64,000 bases of DNA from Streptomyces monashensis (GTDB lineage: Bacteria; Actinomycetota; Actinomycetes; Streptomycetales; Streptomycetaceae): contig NZ_MLYO01000037.1 of NCBI RefSeq assembly GCF_001866665.1, forward strand, positions 17,279-81,278. The letters run 5' to 3'. Both the position numbers and the translations under genes were made by a program. Every line of letters starts with the position of its first letter. Position 1 is the first letter of the stretch. This document shows positions 34,006-42,691 of this stretch, piece after piece. A model generated the notes under the pieces. The model made no database searches and had not been told where the DNA came from. It saw only the letters and a list, made by a program, of their open reading frames with translations.

Positions 34006-35003
34006 GCGACCCGATGACGACCGACACGACCGACACGACGACGCAGACCCCGGAGGCGGCCGCCGCGGCGCCCCCGGGGCCCATGCCCGACAAGAAGCGG
34101 GCCACGCAGAGCCACCGGCGTCTGCTGACCCGCCGCGACCGGATCACGCTCGGCCTCATGGCGGGCGTGCCGACGATCCTGCACGTGGCCCTCGTCTGGG
34201 TCACGGCCCTCGCCTCGATCCTCCTCGCCTTCACCACCTGGGACGGCATCGGGTTCGACTCGATCAAGTGGGTGGGCCTGGACAACTTCACCCAACTCTT
34301 CAACGACAACCCGCAGTTCTGGCCGGCCCTCCAGCACAACGTCGTCTGGTTCGTGGTGCTGATCCTGATCCCGACGCCCTTCGGCCTGTTCCTGGCCGTG
34401 CAGCTGGACAAGAAGATCCGCTTCAGCCGGGTCTACCAGACCGCCTTCTTCCTGCCGGTCGTCATCTCGATGGCCTGCATCGGATTCGTCTGGCAGCTCG
34501 TCTACAACCCGGACACCGGCCTGATCAACAGCATCATCGGCGCCAACAAGCCCGGCCACTACATCGACTGGATCGGCGACCCGCACCTGAACCTGTGGGC
34601 GGTCCTGATCGCCGCGTCCTGGCGGCACACCGGCTACATGATGATCCTGTACCTGGCCGGCCTGAAGAGCGTCGACCCGTCGCTGCGCGAGGCCGCCGCA
34701 CTGGACGGCGCGAACGAGTGGCAGACGTTCAGGAGCGTCATCTTCCCCACCCTGCGCCCGACCAACACGGTCGTCCTCGTCGTCACCATCATCGAGTCGC
34801 TGCGCGCCTTCGACCTGGTCTTCGTCTTCAACAAGGGCGCCCAGGGCACGGAGTTGCTGTCGATCCTGGTGACGAACAACATCATCGGCGAGTCCAGCCG
34901 GATCGGCTACGGCTCCGCGATCGCCGTCGTCCTGCTGGTCATCTCCCTCGCGGTGATCATCCCGTACCTGATCGCCACCTTCCGGAAGGAGCGGCGCGCA
35001 TGA
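34002..35003 (+). CDS. ABC sugar permease, MalF type
   Basis: A 333-residue inner-membrane subunit with six predicted segments after a 50-residue cytoplasmic tail. The EAA loop that docks the ATPase is EAAALDGANEWQTFRSVIFP. A GTG overlapping the upstream stop (GTGA at 34002-34005) is the probable start; an in-frame ATG at 34014 is the alternative. The stop overlaps the next ATG (ATGA). Confidence 0.94.
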   Translation: MSDPMTTDTTDTTTQTPEAAAAAPPGPMPDKKRATQSHRRLLTRRDRITLGLMAGVPTILHVALVWVTALASILLAFTTWDGIGFDSIKWVGLDNFTQLFNDNPQFWPALQHNVVWFVVLILIPTPFGLFLAVQLDKKIRFSRVYQTAFFLPVVISMACIGFVWQLVYNPDTGLINSIIGANKPGHYIDWIGDPHLNLWAVLIAASWRHTGYMMILYLAGLKSVDPSLREAAALDGANEWQTFRSVIFPTLRPTNTVVLVVTIIESLRAFDLVFVFNKGAQGTELLSILVTNNIIGESSRIGYGSAIAVVLLVISLAVIIPYLIATFRKERRA

Positions 35004-35887
35004 GCAGCACCACTCTCCCGCTGAAGCACCGCGCCCCGATCCGCCCGGCCCGGGTGCTGCTGCACGTCTTCCTGGCCGGTACGGCGCTGGCCTGGCTGGC
35101 CCCGCTCCTGTGGGCGGTCTTCTCGGCCCTGCGGCCGTACAGCGAGACCAGCGCCAAGGGCTACGTCTCCTGGCCGTCCACACTGACCTTCGCGAACTTC
35201 ACCCACGCGTTCCAGCAGTCGGACATGCTGCACTACTTCGGCAACACGCTGGTCATCGCCGTGCCGGCCGTGCTGCTGACCCTGTTCCTGTCCTCCTGCG
35301 TGGCGTTCTACGTCAGCCGCTTCGACTTCCGCGTGAACCTCGCCCTCCTGCTGGTCTTCACGGCCGGAAACCTCCTCCCCCAGCAGGTCATCATCACCCC
35401 GCTGTACCGGCTGTACCTGCTGACGGACCTGCCGGGCGTCACGGCGAGCGGCAAACTGTACGACTCCGCTCTCGGCCTGGTCCTCATCCACGTGGCGTTC
35501 CAGTCGGGTTTCTGCGCGTTCGTGCTGAGCAACTACATGCGCTCGCTGCCGCACGAGCTGACCGAGGCCGCACTGGTCGACGGGGCCTCGGTGTGGCGGC
35601 TGTACTGGCAGATCACGCTGCCGCTGTGCAAACCGGCGATGGCCGCCCTGGCCACCCTGCTGTCGATCTGGATCTACAACGACTTCTTCTGGGCGCTGGT
35701 GCTGATCTCGACCGGCGAGAACATGCCGATCACCTCGGCCCTGAACAACCTCTCCGGCCAGTACTTCACCGACCCCAACCTGGTGGCGGCGGGCTCCCTC
35801 CTGACGGCCATCCCCACCCTGATCGTCTACTTCGCGCTCCAGCGCCAGTTCGTCAACGGCCTCACGCTCGGCTCCAGCAAGGGCTGA
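35000..35887 (+). CDS. ABC sugar permease, MalG type
   Basis: A 295-residue partner permease with six segments. Its EAA loop reads EAALVDGASVWRLYWQITLP. The segments before it (VIITPLYRLYLLTDLPG and SGFCAFVLSNYMRSLPHEL) are typical of MalG proteins. It ends the importer operon; 177 bases without clear features separate it from the phosphatase gene. Substrate unknown, possibly an oligosaccharide or glycoside. Confidence 0.94.
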   Translation: MSSTTLPLKHRAPIRPARVLLHVFLAGTALAWLAPLLWAVFSALRPYSETSAKGYVSWPSTLTFANFTHAFQQSDMLHYFGNTLVIAVPAVLLTLFLSSCVAFYVSRFDFRVNLALLLVFTAGNLLPQQVIITPLYRLYLLTDLPGVTASGKLYDSALGLVLIHVAFQSGFCAFVLSNYMRSLPHELTEAALVDGASVWRLYWQITLPLCKPAMAALATLLSIWIYNDFFWALVLISTGENMPITSALNNLSGQYFTDPNLVAAGSLLTAIPTLIVYFALQRQFVNGLTLGSSKG

Positions 35888-36064
35888 CAACGGCTGACCA
35901 CGTCCTGGCCTGCGGCTTCCATCAGCGAACCGGGCAGCGCCCCGTACCCGCCCGGGCGGCCGGAGCCCGCGGCGGCGCGGGTACCGGTGCACAATCGAAG
36001 ACGACGCAGCGACGGCCGCCGGCCCCGGTGGTGAGCGGGGCCCTGGAAGGACGGGGCGCCCGTG

Positions 36065-37444
36065 ATGGCGGGAGAGAGGCAGGACAGACACCCCCGGCAG
36101 CCGCATCCCCCCGACCTGCACGCGCGCCTGCGTTCCGAGCTGGGCCGGATCGACGAGCAGCTGCGGGCCCTGCTGTCCTCCATGGACCGGCTCCAGGGCC
36201 TGCTGGACGCGGTGGTGGCCATCAGCCGTGAGGTCGAACTGCCCGCGGTGCTGCACCGCATCGTGACCACGGCCATGGATCTGGTCGGCGCCCGGTACGG
36301 GGCGCTGGGCGTACTCGACGCGTCCGGGGAGCGCCTGGAGCAGTTCGTCACGGCCGGCCTGAGCGAGCGGGAACGCGCGGCGCTGGCCGAGACCGGCCTG
36401 CCGCGCGGCCGGGGTGTCCTCGGCCATCTGATCCGCTACCCCGAACCCCTGCGCATCGACGACATCCCGGCCCACCCGTCCTCCGCCGGGTTCCCGCCCG
36501 GCCATCCGCGCCTGCACACCCTGCTCGGCGTCGCCATCAGCGTGCGCGGCGAGATCTACGGCGACCTCTACCTGTCCGAGCGGCACGACGGAAAGCCCTT
36601 CGACCTGCACGACGAGAACGTCGTCGTCGCGCTGGCCGGCGCCGCGGGCATCGCGATCGAGAACGTCCGCCTCTTCGAGCGGATCCGGGTCGGAGCCGAG
36701 CAGTTCCAGCGGCTGCTGCTGCCCACCCTGCCCGACCTGCGGCCCTTCACCGCGGCCGCCATCTACCGGCCCGCCGCCGAGCCGAGCCAGCTCGGCGGGG
36801 ACTGGTACGACGCCGTCCCGCTGCCCGACCGGGTGGTGGCCGTCGTGATCGGTGACGTGGTCGGCCACGATCTGCGGGCCGCGGCCGCGATGGCCTCCAC
36901 CCGGAACATGATGCGCGCCCTGCTGTTCGACCGGAGCGAACCGCCCGGCGCGGTCCTCGCCCGGCTCGACCGGGCGCTGGAGGGCATCACGGACAATCCC
37001 GTCACGACCACCACACTGGCCCGCGTCGAACCCGACGAACCGGGCTGGCGACTGCGCTGGAGCACCGCGGGCCATGTCCCGCCCCTGCTGCTCACCCGTG
37101 AGCGCCGCGCGACGTACCTGCTCGGCGAGCCCGGGCTGCCGCTCGGCGTCGACACCGAGCAGCCGCGGCCGGACCACTCGCGGCCGCTGCCCCCGGACGC
37201 CACCCTGGTCTTCTTCACGGACGGGCTGGTCGAGCATCCCGAGCACCCCATCGACGAGCGGCTGCACGTACTCGCCGGGCTCGCCGTGGAACACTCCGCG
37301 CTGCCCCTGCCCGCGTTCGTCCGGGCCCTGGCCGATCACCACCCCAGCGACGGTCACGACGACATGGCCATCCTCGCCGTGCGCACGCCGCCCGGCGACC
37401 TGGAGCATCCGGGAGAACCGGCGGATGATGGACCTCGGGGGTGA
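36065..37444 (+). CDS. GAF-PP2C (SpoIIE-type) serine phosphatase
   Basis: A 459-residue signalling phosphatase. A short coiled segment (LRSELGRIDEQLRALLSSMD) precedes a GAF sensor domain (about residues 50-210, ending AAGIAIENVRLFERI). The PP2C domain starts with LGGDWYDAVPL and VVIGDVVGHD, where Asp residues bind the metals, and closes with LVFFTDGLVEHP and DGHDDMAILAV. Such proteins usually act on anti-anti-sigma factors. A GTG just before the ATG is an alternative start. The MASE1 gene follows 21 bases later, which suggests a shared signal. Confidence 0.93.
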   Translation: MAGERQDRHPRQPHPPDLHARLRSELGRIDEQLRALLSSMDRLQGLLDAVVAISREVELPAVLHRIVTTAMDLVGARYGALGVLDASGERLEQFVTAGLSERERAALAETGLPRGRGVLGHLIRYPEPLRIDDIPAHPSSAGFPPGHPRLHTLLGVAISVRGEIYGDLYLSERHDGKPFDLHDENVVVALAGAAGIAIENVRLFERIRVGAEQFQRLLLPTLPDLRPFTAAAIYRPAAEPSQLGGDWYDAVPLPDRVVAVVIGDVVGHDLRAAAAMASTRNMMRALLFDRSEPPGAVLARLDRALEGITDNPVTTTTLARVEPDEPGWRLRWSTAGHVPPLLLTRERRATYLLGEPGLPLGVDTEQPRPDHSRPLPPDATLVFFTDGLVEHPEHPIDERLHVLAGLAVEHSALPLPAFVRALADHHPSDGHDDMAILAVRTPPGDLEHPGEPADDGPRG

Positions 37445-37465
37445 CATCGACGCGGAGGTCGCCCG

Positions 37466-38533
37466 ATGCCCGTCGCGCGGCAGGTGCGGCTCAGCCGCAG
37501 TGGTGCTGTGGCCGTTCTGGAGATCTGCACCCTGGCCGCGCTCTATTACGGCTCGGCCAGGCTGGGGCTGCTCCAGCAGCTGGTGCGCGGCCAGGTCACC
37601 CCGCTGTGGCCGCCGAGCGGGATCGCGCTGGCGGCCCTGCTCCTGCGGGGGCCGCGGCTCTGGCCCGGGATCGCGCTCGGCGCGTTCCTGGTCAACATCT
37701 CGCTGGGGCCGTCACTCCCTGCCGTGCTCGCCATCGCGGCGGGCAACACCGTGGCGCCCGTCTGCTCCTGTGCGCTGCTGCGCCGCGTGGGATTCAGGAC
37801 GGAACTGGGCCGGCTGCGCGACGCACTGGCCCTCATCTTCCTCGGCGCGTTCACGGGGATGCTGATCAGCGCGACGACCGGCAGCGGAACCCTGATCCTC
37901 GCGGGCGTCCTGAACGCCGAGGGCTTCTGGCCGACGTGGTCGGTCTGGTGGACCGGCGACGCGATGGGCGTGCTCGTGGTCACGCCGGTCCTGCTCGTCC
38001 TCAGCTCGGCCCGCCTGCCGAAGGAGGTGCTCCCGCTGCGGTGGGTGGAGGGGGTGCTGCTGGCGGCGGCCACCGTCGGCGTCGGTGTCGTCGAGGCCGG
38101 GAACGCGCCGCTCCTGTTCCTCGGCTTCCCGCTGCTGATCTGGGCGGCCTTCCGCTTCCAGCTGGCCGGGGCCGCGCCCTGCGCGCTGGCCGTGTCCACC
38201 TTCGCGATCATCACCGCCGGGCGCGGAGCAGGCCCGTTCTCCCATCACGACCTGCTCACCAGCATGATCACCCTCCAGGCGTTCAACGGCTCCGCCTCGC
38301 TGACCGCGCTGCTGGTCGCGGCGGTCATCAGCGAGCGGAACGAGACCCAGCGCGAGATCGCGCGAGCCTGCGGGCAGCTCTCCGCGATGGTGGCCCGGAT
38401 CGCCGGCGGCGACCACCGCCCGATGCTCCCGGAGGGGTGCGACGACGGGGAGGGCACGCCGAAGGAGGACAAGGGCGCACGGGACGACCGGGACGGACCC
38501 GCAGATACGAGAAAGTCGTCTCCTCATGCCTGA
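37466..38533 (+). CDS. MASE1-domain membrane sensor protein
   Basis: A 355-residue protein with 8-9 membrane segments of the MASE1 type; PLWPPSGIALAALLL at about residue 46 is the family mark. After about residue 300 there is only a 55-residue hydrophilic tail rich in Asp, Gly and Lys, with no GGDEF, kinase or other output domain. It may signal through the neighbouring GAF-PP2C protein. The hairpin that ends the convergent tRNA-Pro lies inside its last codons (38515-38542). Confidence 0.85.
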   Translation: MPVARQVRLSRSGAVAVLEICTLAALYYGSARLGLLQQLVRGQVTPLWPPSGIALAALLLRGPRLWPGIALGAFLVNISLGPSLPAVLAIAAGNTVAPVCSCALLRRVGFRTELGRLRDALALIFLGAFTGMLISATTGSGTLILAGVLNAEGFWPTWSVWWTGDAMGVLVVTPVLLVLSSARLPKEVLPLRWVEGVLLAAATVGVGVVEAGNAPLLFLGFPLLIWAAFRFQLAGAAPCALAVSTFAIITAGRGAGPFSHHDLLTSMITLQAFNGSASLTALLVAAVISERNETQREIARACGQLSAMVARIAGGDHRPMLPEGCDDGEGTPKEDKGARDDRDGPADTRKSSPHA

Positions 38534-38542
38534 GAAGACGAC
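38515..38542 (-). terminator. terminator of the second tRNA-Pro
   Basis: GTCGTCT (38515-38521) pairs with AGACGAC (38536-38542), with an inner CTCA/TGAG stem. It overlaps the 3' end of the MASE1 gene and lies 22 bases past the tRNA. Confidence 0.65.
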
Positions 38543-38564
38543 CTCCGACCTGCTTCAAAGCTGG

Positions 38565-38638
<74 letters not shown>

Positions 38639-38742
38639 ATGCACTCACTCGCGGTGACCCGCGTGATCGCGCGAACAGAACTTTACCCCACGTCCGGGGG
38701 TGCGCCGAAGAGCGGCCGCGGGAAGCGGGGAGAATCGACGTC

Positions 38743-39261
38743 ATGACGAACGCGGGCGCATCGGATGCCAGGGACCGCGACGCCGACGGGCGGGCGCGCA
38801 ACGCGCGGCCCCGGGACGGGCTCGGGCGCCCGCTGCCGTACGGCGCGCAGGGCGTGCCCCGGCAGCCGGAGGGTGTCGTGCGGGCGCCCGACGAGACGGT
38901 GGCCGAGGCGCAGGCCCTGCTGGACGCGGGCAGGCCCTTCCACGCGCACGAGGTCTTCGAGGACGCCTGGAAGTCGGGTCCCGAGGACGAGCGGGCGCTG
39001 TGGCGGGGCCTGGCCCAGCTGGCGGTGGGGCTCACCCACGCGGCCCGTGGCAACGCCGTCGGTGGGGCGCGCCTGCTGCGGCGGGGCGCGGGAGCGGTCG
39101 AGGCGTGGGAGAAGGCGCGCGGCGAGGACCGGCCGTACGGGATGGATCTCGCCGGGCTCGCCCGGTGGGCGCGGGAGCTGGCGCGGCGGGTGGAGCGGGG
39201 GGCCGGACCGGTGGATCCGGTCGCCGAGGCGCCGCGGCTCGGGTGGGGCGAGCTTCACTGA
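38743..39261 (+). CDS. DUF309 protein
   Basis: A 172-residue protein. Residues about 1-55 are charged and disordered. The helical DUF309 core begins at AEAQALLDAGRPFHAHEVFE and includes WRGLAQLAVGLTHAARGN. The His-Glu pairs (HAHEVFEDAW) are the conserved feature and may bind a ligand or metal. Function is not known; it lies upstream of cobF on the same strand, 86 bases away. Confidence 0.85.
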   Translation: MTNAGASDARDRDADGRARNARPRDGLGRPLPYGAQGVPRQPEGVVRAPDETVAEAQALLDAGRPFHAHEVFEDAWKSGPEDERALWRGLAQLAVGLTHAARGNAVGGARLLRRGAGAVEAWEKARGEDRPYGMDLAGLARWARELARRVERGAGPVDPVAEAPRLGWGELH

Positions 39262-39347
39262 CCGGCGGGGCCGGCCGGGCGGGCCGTGCTGACCGTGTGT
39301 GCGGAGGCGGTGGACGCGTGGTCAGCGGCATGCGGCAGACTCGGGGC

Positions 39348-40121
39348 GTGCGAAAGATTCATGTCATCGGTATCGGCGCGGGCGACCCCGACCAGCTGAC
39401 CCTGCAGGCCGTCAAGGCGTTGCGGAGCACGGACGTGTTCTTCCTGCTCGACAAGGGCGAGGTGAAGAACGATCTCACCCAGCTTCGCCGGGACATGCTC
39501 GACACGCATCTGCCCGCGGGGTCGTACCGGGTGGTGGAGGCCCGCGACCCCGAGCGGGACCGGACGGCGGGCGGCTCGGCGTACTCGCCGGCGGTGGAGG
39601 ACTGGCGCAGCGCCCGTGCCGGGATCTACGAGCGGCTGATCGCCGAGGAGCTGGACGAGGACGGCACGGGCGCCTTCCTGGTGTGGGGCGACCCGGCGCT
39701 GTACGACAGCACGCTGGGGATCCTGGAGGAGGTGCTGGCGCGCGGGGCGGTCGCGTTCGAGTACGCCGTCGTCCCCGGCATCAGCAGTGTCTCCACACTG
39801 GTCGCCCGCCATCGCACGGGCCTGAACCGGGTGGCGCGGCCGGTGCAGATCACCACCGGGCGGCGGCTGGCCGAGGGCTTCCCCGAGGACGTAGACGACG
39901 TGGTCGTGATGCTGGACGCGCACCAGACGTTCCGCCGGTACGCCGAGCACGACATGGACATCTACTGGGGCGCGTACCTCGGCACCGCGGACGAGATCCT
40001 TGTCTCCGGCCCGATCGCCGAGGCCGCTGGACGCATCGAGCGGGTGCGGGCCGAGGCGCGCGAGCGCAAGGGCTGGATCATGGACACGTATCTGCTGCGC
40101 AGGAACCCGGGCGACCGCTAG
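39348..40121 (+). CDS. cobF: precorrin-6A synthase (deacetylating)
   Basis: A 257-residue S-adenosylmethionine-dependent tetrapyrrole methylase. The N-terminal KIHVIGIGAGDPDQLTLQAV and the FLVWGDPALYDST and VVPGISSVST loops are family marks. CobF methylates C-1 of precorrin-5 and releases acetate in aerobic cobalamin synthesis. I prefer the GTG at 39348 because most family members begin two residues before KIHVIG; an in-frame ATG at 39330 is possible. The next pathway enzyme, CobK, is convergent 9 bases away. Confidence 0.92.
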   Translation: MRKIHVIGIGAGDPDQLTLQAVKALRSTDVFFLLDKGEVKNDLTQLRRDMLDTHLPAGSYRVVEARDPERDRTAGGSAYSPAVEDWRSARAGIYERLIAEELDEDGTGAFLVWGDPALYDSTLGILEEVLARGAVAFEYAVVPGISSVSTLVARHRTGLNRVARPVQITTGRRLAEGFPEDVDDVVVMLDAHQTFRRYAEHDMDIYWGAYLGTADEILVSGPIAEAAGRIERVRAEARERKGWIMDTYLLRRNPGDR

Positions 40122-40130
40122 GTCCTGTTG

Positions 40131-40877
40131 TCAGGCCGGGTCCAGTCCGAGTCGCCCCAGTACGGCCGCCACGTCGGGCACCGCCGTCACGTCCGGTGGC
40201 AGCGCGGGACGGCGTACGACGACGACGGGCAGCCCGAGGTCCCGCGCGGCGGTCAGTTTCGCGGCCGTGGCCGCGCCTCCGCTGTCCTTGGTCACCAGGA
40301 CGTCGATGCGGTGGGCACGCAGCAGGTCCGTCTCGTCGGGGACGGTGAACGGGCCGCGCGCGAGGACCAGTTCGGTGTGCGGGGGCAGCGGCGGTGCGGG
40401 CGGGTCGACCGAGCGGACGACGAAGTGCAGGCCGGTCAGCCGGGCGAACGTCGCGAGGCCCAGGCGTCCGGTGCTGAGGAAGACCCGGCGGCCGAGGCGG
40501 GGCAGGGTCTCGGCCGCGGCCGGCAGGGAGGGGACGTCGTGCCACCGGTCCCCGGGCACGGGGCGCCAGCCGGGCCTGCGCAGGACGGTCAGCGGGATCC
40601 CGGCGGAGGCCGCCGCGCGCGCCGCGTTGGCCGTGATCGACTCGGCGAAGGGGTGGGTGGCGTCGACCAGCGCGTCCACGTGGTGGGCGCGCAGCCAGTC
40701 GGCGAGGCCCTGCGCGCCGCCGAAGCCGCCGGTCCGCACCTCGCCGGGCAGCGCTCCCGGCGCGGCGACCCGGCCGGCCAGGGACGTGGTGACCCGCACG
40801 CCGGGACGGGCGGCGAGGTCCGCGGCGAGGCGGCGGGCCTCGGTGGTGCCGCCGAGGATCAGGACGTGCGCGGGCAT
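40131..40877 (-). CDS. cobK: precorrin-6A reductase
   Basis: A 248-residue NADPH-dependent reductase of cobalamin synthesis. The N-terminal HVLILGGTTEARRLAADLA is the nucleotide-binding signature of CobK/CbiJ. DATHPFAESITANAARAA and VLVTKDSGGAATAAKL are the other conserved parts. It reduces precorrin-6A, the product of CobF, so the convergent pair catalyses consecutive steps. The start is ATG at 40877, and the HAD gene is divergent 61 bases away. Confidence 0.93.
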   Translation of the reverse strand: MPAHVLILGGTTEARRLAADLAARPGVRVTTSLAGRVAAPGALPGEVRTGGFGGAQGLADWLRAHHVDALVDATHPFAESITANAARAAASAGIPLTVLRRPGWRPVPGDRWHDVPSLPAAAETLPRLGRRVFLSTGRLGLATFARLTGLHFVVRSVDPPAPPLPPHTELVLARGPFTVPDETDLLRAHRIDVLVTKDSGGAATAAKLTAARDLGLPVVVVRRPALPPDVTAVPDVAAVLGRLGLDPA

Positions 40878-40938
40878 AGGGGTGAGCCTAGGCGGTCGCA
40901 GGGGCTCGCCCGGCGCCCGGGTCGCTACGGTCGGGACC

Positions 40939-41727
40939 ATGGAATCCGTGCGGGCCGTGCTGATCGACATCGACGGTGTCCTCACCGTCTCCTGGAAACC
41001 GCTGCCGGGTGCCGTGGCGGCGCTGCGCGCCGTCCGGGACGCGGGGCTGGGGGTGGTCCTGGTGACCAACACCACCTCCCGCTCCCGGGCGTCCGTCGCC
41101 GCGGCACTCGCCCGGGCGGGGTTCCCGGTGGGCGCCGAGGACGTCCTGACGGCTCCCGCCGCCACCGCCGCCCGGCTGGCCGGGGCCCGGGTCGCGCTGC
41201 TGAACAGCGGGGACGTCGGGGAGGATCTGGCGGGGATCACCCTCGTCGGGGACCGCGACGACGACGTCCCGGACGTCGTGCTGCTCGGCGGCGCCGGGGC
41301 GGAGTTCGGTTACGAGGCGCTCAATCGCGCCTTCGGCCGGGTCCGGCGGGGCGCGCGGCTGGTCGCGATGCACCGGAACCTGTACTGGCGCACGGAGGAC
41401 GGACTCCGCCTGGACACGGGGGCGTTCCTGGCGGGCCTGGAGGCGGCCGCGGGGGTCGAGGCGGAGATCACCGGGAAGCCGTCGCGGGCGTTCTTCGAAG
41501 CGGCCCTCGGACGTCTCGGCGTCGGCGCGGAGCAGGCGTTGATGGTCGGGGACGACGTCGAGTACGACGTCCTGGCGGCGCAACGGCTCGGCATCACCGG
41601 GGTGTTGGTCCGTACGGGCAAGTTCCTGCCGCGGACCCTGGAGCGGGCGAGCGGCCGCCCGGACCACGTCCTGGACTCCTTCGCGGACGTCCCGGCGCTG
41701 CTGGGGCTGTCGTCGCCCGCGGCCTAG
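40939..41727 (+). CDS. HAD-IIA family phosphatase (NagD-like)
   Basis: A 262-residue hydrolase. The nucleophile motif is VLIDIDGVLT (Asp10, Asp12), motif II is VLVTNTTS, the Lys motif is EITGKPSRAFF, and the metal motif is MVGDDVEYDVLAA. The C2 cap between residues about 80 and 180 marks the NagD/phospholysine-phosphatase branch. Substrate unknown. The stop codon lies in the left arm of a symmetric terminator shared with the convergent TauE gene. Confidence 0.9.
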   Translation: MESVRAVLIDIDGVLTVSWKPLPGAVAALRAVRDAGLGVVLVTNTTSRSRASVAAALARAGFPVGAEDVLTAPAATAARLAGARVALLNSGDVGEDLAGITLVGDRDDDVPDVVLLGGAGAEFGYEALNRAFGRVRRGARLVAMHRNLYWRTEDGLRLDTGAFLAGLEAAAGVEAEITGKPSRAFFEAALGRLGVGAEQALMVGDDVEYDVLAAQRLGITGVLVRTGKFLPRTLERASGRPDHVLDSFADVPALLGLSSPAA

Positions 41728-41840
41728 GGGGTGTGCCCGAGCGGGAGGGGCCCCCAGCGCAGAGCCCCCGAGGCCCCGCTCGGGTCGGCCGGCAGGCGCC
41801 GTTCCGCACGGCCGACCCGATCCGAACGAACACCCCCTAG
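41724..41840. terminator. 117-base symmetric bidirectional terminator
   Basis: The outer arms CTAGGGGGTGT (41724-41734) and its exact complement (41830-41840) contain the stop codons of both convergent genes. Inner pairs CCCGAGCGGG/CCCGCTCGGG and GTCGGCCG/CGGCCGAC make nested stems. Its compact symmetry also recalls a miniature mobile element. Confidence 0.75.
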
Positions 41841-42619
41841 CGCAGGAGCAGTTGCACCCCGCCCACGATCGTCGCCGCGATCACGAGTTGTTCGAAGAGC
41901 CGCTGGTTGATCCTGTTCACGGCCCACTTGCCGATGAGCGCACCGGGCACGACGAACAGCACGAGCGCGGCGTCGAGGAGCAGCGAGCCTGCGTCGATCA
42001 GGCCGAGGCCCGCGCTGAACGGCACCTTGGACAGGTTCACGATCAGGAAGAAGAACGCCGACGTGCCGAGGAAGCCGAGCTTGCGGAAGCCGGCCGAGAG
42101 CAGATACAGCGACATCACCGGGCCGCCCGCGTTGGCGACCATCGTCGTGAACCCGCCGAGCACGCCGTACGACCGCGCCTTCGCCCGGCCGGTCACGGCG
42201 TCCGGCTCGTCCGCCTCACCCGCCTCGCCCGTGCGCTCCGCCCGACGCCGCCGCCACAGCGTGACCCCGGCCATCAGCAGCAGGATCGCGCCGATGGAGG
42301 TCCGCACGATCCCGTCGTCGGCCCACACCAGGAACAGCGTGCCGAGCACGACCCCGGCCGCGACGGCGGGGAACAGCCGCCACAGGGTGGGCCAGTGGGC
42401 GTGCCGACGGTAGGTGAGGACGGCGAGGACGTCGCCGGCGATCAGGACGGGCAGCAGCACGCCGGTGGAGGCGCGGGCGGGCAGGACGGCGGCGAAGACG
42501 GCGAGGCTCACCGTGTTGGCCCCACTCACCGCGGTCTTGGAGAAGCCGACGAGGAGGGCCGCGAAGGCGAGCGCGGCGAACCCCGCGCCGGATATGTGCC
42601 AGAGCGTCATCGTGTTCAT
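41837..42619 (-). CDS. TauE/SafE-family permease
   Basis: A 260-residue protein with seven or eight hydrophobic segments. The opening AALLVGFSKTAVSGANTVSL and the middle GGFTTMVANAGGPVMSLYLL are the duplicated TauE/SafE motifs. The family exports sulfite, sulfoacetate or other small anions. A charged cytoplasmic loop (RRRRAERTGEAGEADEPD) divides the halves. I chose the ATG at 42619; in-frame starts at 42646 and 42610 exist. No sulfur genes are adjacent. Confidence 0.88.
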   Translation of the reverse strand: MNTMTLWHISGAGFAALAFAALLVGFSKTAVSGANTVSLAVFAAVLPARASTGVLLPVLIAGDVLAVLTYRRHAHWPTLWRLFPAVAAGVVLGTLFLVWADDGIVRTSIGAILLLMAGVTLWRRRRAERTGEAGEADEPDAVTGRAKARSYGVLGGFTTMVANAGGPVMSLYLLSAGFRKLGFLGTSAFFFLIVNLSKVPFSAGLGLIDAGSLLLDAALVLFVVPGALIGKWAVNRINQRLFEQLVIAATIVGGVQLLLR

Positions 42620-42691
42620 GCGAAGACCGATGCTATGTCCGGACAAGCCTGAAGCGTAAGCACCGTCTCGCCTGGTGACACCTGCCGCCCG

